Origin: Gammaproteobacteria bacterium
GTDB lineage: Bacteria; Pseudomonadota; Gammaproteobacteria; Pseudomonadales; Pseudohongiellaceae
Assembly (NCBI GenBank): GCA_018661465.1
Contig: JABJIC010000008.1
Location: 1 to 64,000, forward strand
Length of the DNA: 64,000 bases
Direction of reading: 5' to 3'
Positions 1 to 8,024 of the stretch are shown in pieces; within the stretch, counting starts at the first letter, position 1, and each line of letters opens with the position of its first letter. The notes below the pieces were generated by a model, which searched no databases, was not told where the DNA came from, and saw nothing but the letters and a program-made list of their open reading frames with translations. The position numbers were made by a program, and so were the translations under genes.

Positions 1-405
1 CTCGCTATGCCGATGGCCGGCGCCGAGGCAAACTGGGGCATCCATGAGTTCAGGTGGCTTCTTGAGCAGGGCTGTTTCGACGTCCTCATGCCGGAGATAG
101 GTGATATAGGCCCCCTAATGTCCCGCACAGTCGGGACCCTCGCGGCGGCGTACAACAGACAAGTCTCGCCGCACTCGGCGCCGTTTGAACGGCGATTAGT
201 CAATATCTGCGGAATCCACCTTATCGCGTCCATGCCAAACGCCCCAATAACAGAGTTCATCCACGAACCACCGCACGCGGACATCTTCGAGGGCTGGCAG
301 GTCTTCGAGAACCCGCCCGTCCTGGAAGCGGACGGCCAAATTAAAGTGCCTCAGGGCCCGGGCCTCGGGGTTACGTTCAGGGAGGATCTGATCGAACCAT
401 TCTGA
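1..405 (+). CDS. Enolase-superfamily (mandelate racemase/muconate lactonizing type) protein, C-terminal part
   Basis: The reading frame is open at the left edge, so this is the last ~134 residues of a longer enzyme. The residues MPMAGAE near the edge match the glutamate-bearing strand of the enolase-superfamily barrel. The tail, with IHEPPHADIFEG and then VPQGPGLGVTFRED, is the typical end of mandelate racemase-like proteins. Such enzymes abstract a proton alpha to a carboxylate with Mg2+, usually in sugar-acid or aromatic-acid catabolism. The substrate cannot be named because the N-terminal capping domain is outside the window. Base composition is visibly GC-richer than the DNA that follows. 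A hairpin lies just after the stop. Family assignment is secure; function beyond that is open. Confidence 0.8.
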   Translation, partial: LAMPMAGAEANWGIHEFRWLLEQGCFDVLMPEIGDIGPLMSRTVGTLAAAYNRQVSPHSAPFERRLVNICGIHLIASMPNAPITEFIHEPPHADIFEGWQVFENPPVLEADGQIKVPQGPGLGVTFREDLIEPF

Positions 406-416
406 GTGAATGACAG

Positions 417-446
417 GACACCGTACGGCCGGCGCAGCGCGGTGTC
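417..446 (+). terminator. Possible terminator hairpin after the enolase-superfamily gene
   Basis: A 7-bp inverted repeat (GACACCG at 417-423, CGGTGTC at 440-446) encloses a GC-rich 16-base loop and is followed by TTGTT. The U-tract is poor, so termination is only suggested by position twelve bases after the stop codon. Confidence 0.35.
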
Positions 447-802
447 TTGTTCGGTACTGTTTTTACTGCGACTCAAAGTTAGTATGAAAACAGAAAATGA
501 GTCACCGAATATTGAGCAGACAGTGGTGAAAGAGAGGCAAATCCTACTAAGAAGTTATAAGTAAAATTTGCGATAGTTATACATGGAAAAATCTACTTAC
601 GAGCAGGTTGCTAGTAAGCATAGCTTACCTAGTAAATTGATATTGAGGGTGCCGTTAAGTTAATTCGGCCCAGACGATGTGCGCCATGACACCAACAAAA
701 TCAATATACAAACGCCATTGATTTCCTCCTAAGATTATTCAAATGGGATTCAGGCTGCTCATTTTAGGCATACTAAGTGAAAGCAGAGCCGGTGAATTCG
801 AA

Positions 803-885
803 ACATAACAATCAAATCAAAAAGGAGGCAGCTAGCGCTACCCATACTATTCAGAGCGGTCTGAAACACTGCCGAATTGTTAAGT
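803..885 (+). repeat. attC-like imperfect palindrome (possible integron recombination site)
   Basis: The left end ACATAACAAT (803-812) pairs with ATTGTTAAGT (876-885) except for one mismatch, and an inner GGCAG (827-831) pairs with CTGCC (869-873). The right end GTTAAGT fits the integron core consensus GTTRRRY. The left end departs by one base from RYYYAAC. The element is 83 bases long, inside the usual attC range, and the next gene starts 12 bases later, as is usual for a cassette. Against it, the two arms are asymmetric by about 12 bases, no integrase gene is present, and no equally good copy was found after the next gene. The call is tentative. Confidence 0.25.
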
Positions 886-896
886 AAGAGAACCCT

Positions 897-1325
897 ATGG
901 CTGATGAAGCACACCATAAAGTGAGTGAAGCTAAGCCTAGAAAGCTGCTTCTAATTGTTATTGGGCTAGCAGTGATCTACGTAATGACATTTATGGGAGG
1001 TTTTCTCCAAGACACACAACTTAATTTTCTAAACTATGTTTTCTTCTCCCTTTTACTTGTAGGGGGAATTTTATTGATAGGAGAGACTGTCAAGTCAGAG
1101 GTAACGGGAATAACGAAATGGATTCTGTTCATGACTGGAATTTCCACAACACTGCTGTCCCTATTTTTTGTTAGTTATGATTTGTTTAGGCTCTCAGGTA
1201 ATGAAGGTTTTGCAGACTCAATTGAAGCCCTCCTCTATTTGATAACCTTTATTTTTTGGATTTTGATAGTAGCAAGCTTGGTTCAACTAGGGAGAATGAA
1301 ATCTCCGGGTTCCTTACAATCTTGA
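897..1325 (+). CDS. Small four-helix membrane protein of unknown function
   Basis: The 142-residue protein has a charged N-terminal tail of ~15 residues and four hydrophobic segments (about 16-37, 45-63, 74-98 and 112-132) joined by short loops, so it is an inner-membrane protein. I do not recognise the family. AAGAGAA at 886-892 serves as a weak ribosome binding site. The gene is AT-rich and stands alone, flanked by gene-poor DNA with an attC-like palindrome immediately upstream, which fits an accessory or cassette gene. No catalytic motif is visible. Confidence 0.6.
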   Translation: MADEAHHKVSEAKPRKLLLIVIGLAVIYVMTFMGGFLQDTQLNFLNYVFFSLLLVGGILLIGETVKSEVTGITKWILFMTGISTTLLSLFFVSYDLFRLSGNEGFADSIEALLYLITFIFWILIVASLVQLGRMKSPGSLQS

Positions 1326-1551
1326 GAGAACTAGTAGGATTTTTTGATCACGCCAACTCACAACAGAAAACGCGCGCGTTGCGCATCTATTACTACGGTC
1401 GTTAGAAGGCACTATTAGGTAATGAGCAATCTGAGAGTTCAGAATGACAAGCTGCGCTTGCCTACTATTAAAGACGTTTCCTGTTTCGTAGCATCAAGTT
1501 AGGCGAGAAACGGAAAGCTATTAATCCCAACCATAGAAAACGGACAGTAAC

Positions 1552-1902
1552 ATGAGTTTTGATGGCCTTTCCGATAAGCAACTATGGGATATCGCAAATC
1601 CGATCATGGATAATCTTATGGATGGGTCCACAGAAATTGATCACTCCAAGCATTGCAGAGATTTTACTCAACGACTTTTAGACATCGTTACCCCAGCCTA
1701 TCTAGACAAAGTTTGTCAAAAGTATCAGGCTGAGAAAGGTTTTTTCTCAGAAAGAGAGCCGATTGCACTATTGAAACGGCCTGATTCAATAGCTTGTATT
1801 TGGAAGCAGTATTTTACTAAAGCTCCAGGAGAGCATGTTGCAGAAATGGTGCTGGTCAATAAGGGTGGAAGGTTTCTTGTAGATCACGTTATGGTGTTCT
1901 GA
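1552..1902 (+). CDS. Hypothetical protein, 116 residues, possibly SnoaL/NTF2-like
   Basis: A soluble protein without signal peptide or membrane segment. It is rich in charged and aromatic residues, with three cysteines (C34, C55, C92 region). The pattern of N-terminal helices followed by a C-terminal hydrophobic strand pair (about 97-116, ending VDHVMVF) loosely resembles small cystatin/NTF2-like folds, but no family can be named. It stands between 226- and 161-base non-coding gaps, like the membrane protein before it. No clear ribosome binding site is seen, so the start is provisional. Confidence 0.5.
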   Translation: MSFDGLSDKQLWDIANPIMDNLMDGSTEIDHSKHCRDFTQRLLDIVTPAYLDKVCQKYQAEKGFFSEREPIALLKRPDSIACIWKQYFTKAPGEHVAEMVLVNKGGRFLVDHVMVF

Positions 1903-2063
1903 TTAAGAGTAGCGACGAAATTGATACACCTATATTCATTTTTGCTCACAACAAGCCTTCGCTCAGGAGCAAATTTGAAGATCAATCCTCACTCGAAATT
2001 CCTATTAATTCGGGATGCAGATGCAACACCTCCTATTAATCGTGTTAGAAGCGAGAATCTGAA

Positions 2064-2531
2064 ATGACTCCAGGAATTAACTCAGCAAAGAAAGCTGGAA
2101 TCATTCACAAGGTGCACGAGTATTCTCACGATTCGTCAAGTGAATCCTATGGTTCCGAAGCCGCAGAGAAAATGGGCGTGCCAGAGGAAAGGGTATATAA
2201 AACTCTAGTTGTAAGTCTTGATAATAATGAGCTCGCCGTTGGCGTGATTCCTGTTTCATCCATGCTGAGCATGAAATTCATCGCAAGGTCTGCCGGCGCC
2301 AAGAAAGCTTCGATGGCTGACAAAATGGACGTACAGCGATCTACTGGTTATGTGCTCGGAGGTGTTAGTCCGCTTGGCCAAAAGAAAACGCTGAAAACTA
2401 TCATCGATTCCTCTGTCGAGAAACATGATACTGTTTACGTTAGCGCTGGCCGCCGAGGCCTGGAGATAGAGCTGAGCCCGAACGATTTGAAAAAACTCAC
2501 TAACGGAGTCTTGGCTGAAATATGTCAGTAG
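2064..2531 (+). CDS. ybaK: Cys-tRNA(Pro)/Cys-tRNA(Cys) deacylase, YbaK family
   Basis: This 155-residue cytoplasmic enzyme hydrolyses mischarged Cys-tRNA(Pro) made by prolyl-tRNA synthetase, a translation quality-control step. The length matches the family. Lysine 46, in the VYKTLVV strand, falls at the position of the catalytic lysine of E. coli YbaK. GGVSPLGQKK (about 113-122) is the conserved GxxPxG substrate loop, and VYVSAGRRGLEIEL forms the closing strand pair. AAGCGAG upstream may act as ribosome binding site. The gene stands alone with no operon partner. Confidence 0.9.
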   Translation: MTPGINSAKKAGIIHKVHEYSHDSSSESYGSEAAEKMGVPEERVYKTLVVSLDNNELAVGVIPVSSMLSMKFIARSAGAKKASMADKMDVQRSTGYVLGGVSPLGQKKTLKTIIDSSVEKHDTVYVSAGRRGLEIELSPNDLKKLTNGVLAEICQ

Positions 2532-2595
2532 GACTAATTTTGAAAGCAAGTCCAACACATAACTAATAAATCACAAAGCAAGCTGGAGACACGAA

Positions 2596-4131
2596 ATGAA
2601 AAAGACAGTTCAGCGAATCCCCTTTCAGATACTGCTATTACTTGGCGTATCACTGGTAGCGAATTCAACTCTGGCACAAGTGCCAGGGGTGGCGGAGTCC
2701 ATCGAGTTATACCAGTCAAATTGTGCTGTCTGTCATGGCGAGAATCTGGAAGGAGCTGCCCAGGGCGTGCCTTTATTAGGTGATCTGCGACATGGTGATG
2801 ACATGGCAGCGGTCAGTGCCAGCATTCGAAACGGCTACGTCGAAACCGGTATGCCGACCTGGCGTGACACACTCCCTGAAGCAACGATCCGCAATATCTC
2901 CTTGTTCATCCTGGAATCCCGAGACAATATCGATTACGTCACTTTCAACTATGACACTCCACTTGAGATTCCCGATGAAGTCATCAGCAGTGAGCTACAC
3001 AACTTCCGGCTTGAAACAGTAGTTGCAAATCTGGATCAACAACCGTTTTCAATAGCACCAATGCCAGACGGCAGTATTTTATTAACGGAAAAAATGCTCG
3101 GCCTGAGCATTATTTCTCCCGAGGGAATACAGTCTTCCTTAATCTCCGGTACTCCCGAAGTTTTCGATGACACCTTCAAGCCAGTTTTTGAACAGGAGTG
3201 GGGCCTGGGATGGTTGTTCGATGTAATTCCACATCCGAATTATGAAGAGAATGGCTGGATTTACCTGTACTACACAGAGCGATGTACAGACTGTAATACG
3301 CTGAGCCGTGAGCAAAATACTCCGGTGTCTTTGAATAAGCTGGTTCGAGGGCGCATCGATGAAGGCGCCTGGGTGGACATGGAAGTTATCTGGGAGGCAG
3401 ATAAGGAGTTTTATGGAGCCGGCACAGATGTTGCTGCCGGTGGCCGGGTGACTTTTGACGATACAGGACACGTGTTTTTCAGCTTAGGCGCCAAAGGCTC
3501 CGCCGTCTTCCAGGGGATCCAGGACCTTGCCACGCCATATGGAAAAATTCACCGCATTAACGACGACGGTAGCATTCCCGAAGACAACCCGGGTTACGGG
3601 CAGGATGGGATTTACCCCTCTATGTGGACCTGGGGTCATCGTAGCCCTCAAGGACTGGAATTCGACACGCGAACTGGGCAGTTATGGGGAACAGAACATG
3701 GGCCGCGGGGCGGAGACGAGGTCAACCTGTTATTACCAGGTCTCAATTATGGCTGGCCGCTTACATCAAAGGGCATGAATTATGACGGCACGCCCGTCAA
3801 CTACGGGCCTCAGTTGGGTATTGCGTTCGAACTGGCCGATATTCAACAGCCCGTGGTGGATCTAACACCGTCCCCTGCGGTATCGAGTTTTATCGTTTCC
3901 CGCAGCGAGCAATTTCCTGAGTGGGACAATGATTTTCTGGTGGGATCACTGAAAGCGCGCAGTCTGTTTCGCGTGGAGATGGACAGCAATAATCGCATGG
4001 TGCAACGGGAAACATTGTTTGCCGGGCTCGCCCGAATTCGAGATGTTGAGCAAGATAACAATGGCAATATTTTTCTGCTGTTAGAGCACAATTCTGGCAG
4101 CCGTATCGTGCGGCTAGTTCCGGATGACTAA
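2596..4131 (+). CDS. Periplasmic cytochrome c / PQQ-dependent sugar dehydrogenase fusion
   Basis: The 511-residue protein begins with a signal peptide cleaved after about STLAQ (residue 28). A short monohaem cytochrome c domain follows (C43-A-V-C46-H47, with an axial-methionine candidate in TGMPTWRD). From about residue 130 there is a soluble-glucose-dehydrogenase-type beta-propeller with its hallmarks: LGWLFDVIPHPNY, GGRVTFDD, GHRSPQGLEFD and TEHGPRGGDEVN. It probably oxidises an aldose or related polyol in the periplasm with PQQ and passes electrons to its own haem. GCTGGAGACACGAA before the ATG supplies the ribosome binding site. It appears to be monocistronic. Confidence 0.88.
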   Translation: MKKTVQRIPFQILLLLGVSLVANSTLAQVPGVAESIELYQSNCAVCHGENLEGAAQGVPLLGDLRHGDDMAAVSASIRNGYVETGMPTWRDTLPEATIRNISLFILESRDNIDYVTFNYDTPLEIPDEVISSELHNFRLETVVANLDQQPFSIAPMPDGSILLTEKMLGLSIISPEGIQSSLISGTPEVFDDTFKPVFEQEWGLGWLFDVIPHPNYEENGWIYLYYTERCTDCNTLSREQNTPVSLNKLVRGRIDEGAWVDMEVIWEADKEFYGAGTDVAAGGRVTFDDTGHVFFSLGAKGSAVFQGIQDLATPYGKIHRINDDGSIPEDNPGYGQDGIYPSMWTWGHRSPQGLEFDTRTGQLWGTEHGPRGGDEVNLLLPGLNYGWPLTSKGMNYDGTPVNYGPQLGIAFELADIQQPVVDLTPSPAVSSFIVSRSEQFPEWDNDFLVGSLKARSLFRVEMDSNNRMVQRETLFAGLARIRDVEQDNNGNIFLLLEHNSGSRIVRLVPDD

Positions 4132-4213
4132 TTCGGTAATGTAAGTTTGGAAAAATATCTGTCGTCGGAGAGTTCAGAGTATTCAATTAGATAGTGTCAG
4201 CTATTGGGTTGCT

Positions 4214-4462
4214 ATGAAAAAATTCAGAAAAAGAAATGAAGACAAACTGACAGAGGATGACATAGTTTCCACAAGTGTCAGCATGGGCATATCTATAGGC
4301 ATGTGCTTCGGAATAGTATTTGGAGCAGCACTGGATATGATAGGCCTTGGGATATCCCTGGGTATGTGTATCGGTGTCGCTATCGGTACTGTAATTGGAG
4401 AAAAAAAGAAGGAAGAACTGACAAAGAATGGTCCCAAGCGAGGAATTTCAATTGATAAATGA
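4214..4462 (+). CDS. Small glycine-zipper membrane protein
   Basis: The 82-residue product has a highly charged N-terminus, then about 45 residues of Gly/Ile/Met-rich hydrophobic sequence with repeated GxxxG spacing (SMGISIGMCFGIVFGAAL, then GLGISLGMCIGVAIG), and a lysine-rich tail. This suggests two tightly packed membrane helices that may oligomerise. No functional family is recognised. The ribosome binding site is weak. Antisense frames here are less protein-like, which supports the plus-strand reading. Confidence 0.55.
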   Translation: MKKFRKRNEDKLTEDDIVSTSVSMGISIGMCFGIVFGAALDMIGLGISLGMCIGVAIGTVIGEKKKEELTKNGPKRGISIDK

Positions 4463-4538
4463 GAGAATTAACTAGTAGATAATTGAAAGCCACTGCAGCT
4501 ATTGCTTAGCCCATCAATAAATCAGGATGACGCGCACC

Positions 4539-5438
4539 ATGAAATATACCCTAGCCCTCCTTCTGCTTGTTAGCAGCTTCTCCGTTCAATCTCAGATTCT
4601 CGAGCAAGGGCTTCTAGAAACTATTGGTGAGATCGAAGGACGCGAAAACCTGGCGCGTGTGCAAGCCGCCGAGCAGATATTGGAACGAATGGGAATCAGT
4701 CCTGTACGACAAGACTTCGAATTTGAAAATCGAGGCTCCCCCGCCAATGGCACCAATCTTATTTCTCGATTTGGACCTTCCAATGCCGATGAGGGAATTC
4801 TCGTCATTGGCGCCCATATCGACGCCGTAGTATTCCGCGACGGCAGCTATTCCGATGGAGCCATTGATAATGCTGCGGGTTCAGCCATCTTGCTTCATCT
4901 TATTGATCGATTGAAGAGCCATGAATTCAAGCACCCAGTGGAATTCGTTCTTTTCGATAGCGAAGAACTTGGCTTAGTGGGATCACGTCATTACGCTGAG
5001 CAAGAGAACGATCAAATTTTTGCCATGGTGAATATAGATATTGGCCTGTCAGGTAGCACCGTTTTTTTTGGACCGAGCTCATTTCCTAAAAGCGAAGCGC
5101 TTATAGATTTGTCTCTGAGTTTATGTGCGGAACAAACTACAAATTGTGTTGCCTTCCCACAGATGCCTCCGGGCGACGACAGGAGTTTTAGAGCGAAAGA
5201 CATTCCAAATATTTCGTTTGCTGTATTACCTGAGAAACAAGTCCATCAACTCTGGTTGCTTATGAATGCCGGCGACGATTCTGGACTAGCGGAAAACTTT
5301 GCACCGGAGATACTTAGTCTTATACACACTCCCAATGACAAGATTGAACTTATAGATGAAGAGTCTGTGACATTGTTGCTGAATCATCTCGAGTCATACA
5401 TCGTCAGCCTCGACCAAATGACCTCTCCAATTAAATAG
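4539..5438 (+). CDS. Secreted M28-family zinc aminopeptidase
   Basis: The start chosen is the ATG at 4539, preceded by AGGA at 4524-4527 and giving a clean signal peptide (MKYTLALLLLVSSFSVQS). An in-frame ATG at 4527 is less likely because it overlaps that AGGA. All M28 co-catalytic zinc ligands can be placed: H in VIGAHID, D in DGAIDNAAG, E-E in FDSEELGL, D in VNIDIG and H in LIHTPND. The enzyme should remove N-terminal residues from peptides in the periplasm or outside the cell. It ends 13 bases before a degraded stretch and shows no operon partner. Confidence 0.85.
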   Translation: MKYTLALLLLVSSFSVQSQILEQGLLETIGEIEGRENLARVQAAEQILERMGISPVRQDFEFENRGSPANGTNLISRFGPSNADEGILVIGAHIDAVVFRDGSYSDGAIDNAAGSAILLHLIDRLKSHEFKHPVEFVLFDSEELGLVGSRHYAEQENDQIFAMVNIDIGLSGSTVFFGPSSFPKSEALIDLSLSLCAEQTTNCVAFPQMPPGDDRSFRAKDIPNISFAVLPEKQVHQLWLLMNAGDDSGLAENFAPEILSLIHTPNDKIELIDEESVTLLLNHLESYIVSLDQMTSPIK

Positions 5439-5451
5439 GAGAAATGGAACA

Positions 5452-5839
5452 TGGTAAGAGTTGTCTTAGTTCTGTTTTTTTTATTTAGCTTTTCAACTTC
5501 CTGAGTGTCCAGCAATATGCTGGGAGCTGGCATGTGGTTCTGGCACACAGTATTTTGCATTTTCTCGAAAATCCTCAAGAAGTGATAAAGAAAGTAATTC
5601 GAATGTTGAAACCTGTAGGTGTATTCGTAACCAGTAGGGTTTGTCTCGGTGATTCAGCTTCGTTTTGGAGCATTGCTGTGCTAGTTGCGAAAATTTTTCG
5701 CACCATCCCCTATGTCAACATGCTCAAGAGAAGCGAGCTGGAAAAATATTTTGCAAACGCCGGTTTCGAAATTGACGAACAGTGGGAACCTCAGAAGAAC
5801 CAGGCGGCGTTTATCATTGTAAAGAAGCCGGCCAGGTGA
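5452..5839 (+). pseudogene. Decayed locus: orphan signal peptide followed by a methyltransferase C-terminal fragment
   Basis: AGGAG lies eight bases before an ATG at 5452, which opens a 17-codon frame reading like a signal peptide (MVRVVLVLFFLFSFSTS) and then stops. In another frame, open from 5489 and carrying a GTG at 5534, comes a class I SAM-methyltransferase C-terminal region: LAHSILHFLENPQEVI (motif IV/post-IV), then MLKPVGVFVTS (motif V/VI). It runs to 5839. The SAM-binding N-terminal half, including motif I, is missing. The 8-T run near 5477 is a plausible frameshift point. Two unrelated gene remnants abutting is as likely as one decayed gene. Confidence 0.65.
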
Positions 5840-5938
5840 GCGTAGGTTCAAATCCATCACAACTTAAAAAAATGGTGCCTCCGCGCCAATAATCCTGTAT
5901 TTTCCTGAGAGTATTTGTAATTAACTAAGGAAAAGAAC

Positions 5939-6433
5939 ATGAAACGTCTAATACTAGCCCTCTTTGCTCTACCTACGCTGCTGGCCTCTGCACCCTCTTT
6001 CGCTCAACCTGAATATGTTTCCATTGAGATGGAGATTGATGTCGCCAAACCTGCCGACGAGGTTTGGGCCAAGGTTGGTGGATACTGTGATATCTCGGAA
6101 TGGCTGGGGCTCGATTGTGCGCTCACCTCTGGTGACGGAGACATCGGTTCCGTACGCGACCTGCTTGGTGGCAGGATAATTGAGATTATGGTTGCACAGA
6201 CTGAGCTCTCCTATGGTTATACCCAACCAGCTGTTGAAGGCTCTTTTTACAATCTCTACCACGGATTTATGGAAGCGAGGCCTGTCAGCGCGAATAGCTC
6301 CAAACTGATCTACACTCTTATGCTGGATGTATCCAATCTGGAAAACCAGCAGGCAAAGGATGATGATGTTGCCAGAAGGCGCGCCATGTTCGAAGGTGCT
6401 CTAGGGGCCATGAAGGATCTAGCGGAACAATAG
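5939..6433 (+). CDS. Secreted SRPBCC (START/Bet v1-like) protein
   Basis: The 164-residue precursor has a signal peptide ending near SAPSFAQ (residue 22-23). An SRPBCC fold follows: the opening strand VSIEMEIDVAKPADEVWAKV is the classic polyketide-cyclase/START entry, then GGYCDISEWLG, a middle sheet and a long C-terminal helix (FEGALGAMKDLAE). These folds bind hydrophobic ligands, and export to the periplasm suggests lipid or small-molecule binding there. AAGGAAAAGAAC precedes the ATG. The gene is monocistronic and ends at a strong hairpin shared with the convergent rarA gene. Confidence 0.75.
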   Translation: MKRLILALFALPTLLASAPSFAQPEYVSIEMEIDVAKPADEVWAKVGGYCDISEWLGLDCALTSGDGDIGSVRDLLGGRIIEIMVAQTELSYGYTQPAVEGSFYNLYHGFMEARPVSANSSKLIYTLMLDVSNLENQQAKDDDVARRRAMFEGALGAMKDLAEQ

Positions 6434-6455
6434 TTTACGTTGATTTTTTATCTTT

Positions 6456-6490
6456 TGAATGTGAAGCCTGGATCTCAGGCTTCACATTCA
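6456..6490. terminator. Perfect 15-bp hairpin between convergent genes
   Basis: TGAATGTGAAGCCTG (6456-6470) and its exact complement (6476-6490) flank a 5-base loop between the SRPBCC gene and rarA. Neither side has a downstream U-tract (the T-rich stretch lies before the stem on the plus strand), so it is not a textbook intrinsic terminator. Its position still makes a transcription or mRNA 3'-end role likely. Confidence 0.6.
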
Positions 6491-6541
6491 ATCTCCTCTG
6501 ATTGATTCTCTCTACTTCTTCTCAAAAACGAAAAGTTGCTT

Positions 6542-7891
6542 CTATTTGTATCGCTTGTTTTCTGCCTGTTCGTTGAGCTGACGGAAATGCTCCATCTTCT
6601 CCTTAATTCGAATTTCAAGACCGCTCTCTTGCGGATAATAGAATTTCTCATCCTGGATTGATTCGGGCAGATAGTTCTCGCCAGCCGCGAATGCATCTTC
6701 TTCATCATGGGCATAGCGATAGTCTTCACCGTATCCCATCTCTTTACTTAAGGATGTACTGGCATTACGTAAATGTAATGGCACTTCCAAACTGCCATGT
6801 TCTTCCACTGCCTGACGAGCCGCTGAGAATGACTTATAGAGAGCATTACTCTTCGGCGCGCTGGCCAGGTAGACCACTGCCTGCGCCAAAGCCAGATCGC
6901 CTTCCGGACTACCCAGGCGAGTATAGGTATCCCAGCAGCTCAGAGAGAGTTGCAAGGCTCTAGGATCGGCAAGACCTATATCTTCAATAGCCATTCGGGA
7001 AATGCGGCGGGCGAGGTAGATTGGGTCAGCGCCACCATCCAACATTCTGCAGAGCCAATACAAAGAGCCATCGACTGATGAGCCTCGTACCGATTTATGC
7101 AGGGCCGAAATCTGTTCGTAGAAACTGTCTCCGCCTTTATCGAAACGTCGATAGCTTTCTTCTACAACCTGAGCTAGATGACCATCGGCTATAACACGGC
7201 GTCCATCTTTAAGCTCCGCCATGTCGCTGAGCACTTCCAGATAATTTAGAGTACGCCGGGCATCGCCGTCACCTGCCCTTGCCAACACCAGCTTCTGTTC
7301 AGAACTTAACTGCAGGTCAAGATCACCCAGCCCTCTTTCCGAATCCATCACGGCCTTGTCTATAACTCCTACCAGATCATCCTCGGTTAATGACTTTAGT
7401 AAATAAACTCGTGCCCGTGACAGCAAGGCATTGTTCAATTCGAATGAAGGATTTTCCGTGGTTGCTCCTATAAAGAGTACCGTGCCATTTTCAATATGAG
7501 GCAGGAAAGCATCTTGCTGCGCTTTGTTAAAACGATGTACCTCGTCAACAAACAAAATGGTTTTTCGAGAGCCGTTAGACTGATGATAACGAGCTTGTTC
7601 AATGGTGGCGCGGATTTCCTTAACGCCCGCAAGTACAGCGGAAATAGATTCGAAGTGGCAATCGCAGCTCTCGGCGATGATTTTCGCCAGCGTGGTCTTG
7701 CCTACGCCTGGAGGACCCCACAGAATCATTGAATGGGGGAGCTTGTTCTCTATTGCCTCGAAGATCGATTTTCCGGGACTGAGCAGATGGGCTTGTCCGG
7801 CAAATTCTTCAACGGAGCGCGGACGCAGCCTAGCCGCGAGAGGCTGATATGGCACGTCGGTAGTGTCTTCTGTAAACAGCGAGGTAGTCAT
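6542..7891 (-). CDS. rarA: Replication-associated recombination protein A (AAA+ ATPase)
   Basis: The 449-residue cytoplasmic AAA+ ATPase related to clamp loaders and eukaryotic WRNIP1 acts at stalled replication forks. Motifs in order: Walker A WGPPGVGKTTLA (about 58-69), Walker B ILFVDEVHRF, sensor 1 FIGATTENPSFELN with the arginine finger LLSRARVY, sensor 2 DGDARRTLNYLE, and the C-terminal tetramerisation domain with GADPIYLARRISRMA. Length and architecture are standard for bacteria. In many gammaproteobacteria it sits next to lolA and serS. Neither is here, so the locus has been rearranged. Confidence 0.95.
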   Translation of the reverse strand: MTTSLFTEDTTDVPYQPLAARLRPRSVEEFAGQAHLLSPGKSIFEAIENKLPHSMILWGPPGVGKTTLAKIIAESCDCHFESISAVLAGVKEIRATIEQARYHQSNGSRKTILFVDEVHRFNKAQQDAFLPHIENGTVLFIGATTENPSFELNNALLSRARVYLLKSLTEDDLVGVIDKAVMDSERGLGDLDLQLSSEQKLVLARAGDGDARRTLNYLEVLSDMAELKDGRRVIADGHLAQVVEESYRRFDKGGDSFYEQISALHKSVRGSSVDGSLYWLCRMLDGGADPIYLARRISRMAIEDIGLADPRALQLSLSCWDTYTRLGSPEGDLALAQAVVYLASAPKSNALYKSFSAARQAVEEHGSLEVPLHLRNASTSLSKEMGYGEDYRYAHDEEDAFAAGENYLPESIQDEKFYYPQESGLEIRIKEKMEHFRQLNEQAENKRYK

Positions 7892-8024
7892 TGGGAGAAT
7901 TCTAAAAGGGAGTGGCGTAAAAAGACAGGTATATTGGAGGCTGATGGAGTATTTACTCCCCCGCCTTCACGCGCTAGAGTTGGAACAGTTCGATTACAGA
8001 AGAATAACAAGAGAGACCTTTCAT

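Larger units (their letters stand above)
406..896. other. Gene-free spacer of about 490 bases
   Basis: No reading frame here has a credible start, ribosome binding site and composition. GC content drops sharply after about position 450. The stretch holds the hairpin at 417-446 and the attC-like imperfect palindrome at 803-885, listed separately. Nothing else could be recognised. Confidence 0.6.

Noticed and set aside
1326..1551. Second attC site with GTTAGGC at 1498-1504
   Set aside because: The left partner would have to be GCCTACT, which breaks the RYYYAAC core at two positions, and the arms pair for only five bases. It is kept only as weak context for the integron idea.
7863..8024. 54-codon N-terminal extension of the metallo-hydrolase
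   Set aside because: It overlaps the rarA start on the other strand and precedes an internal signal peptide; the ATG at 8025 has a ribosome binding site.
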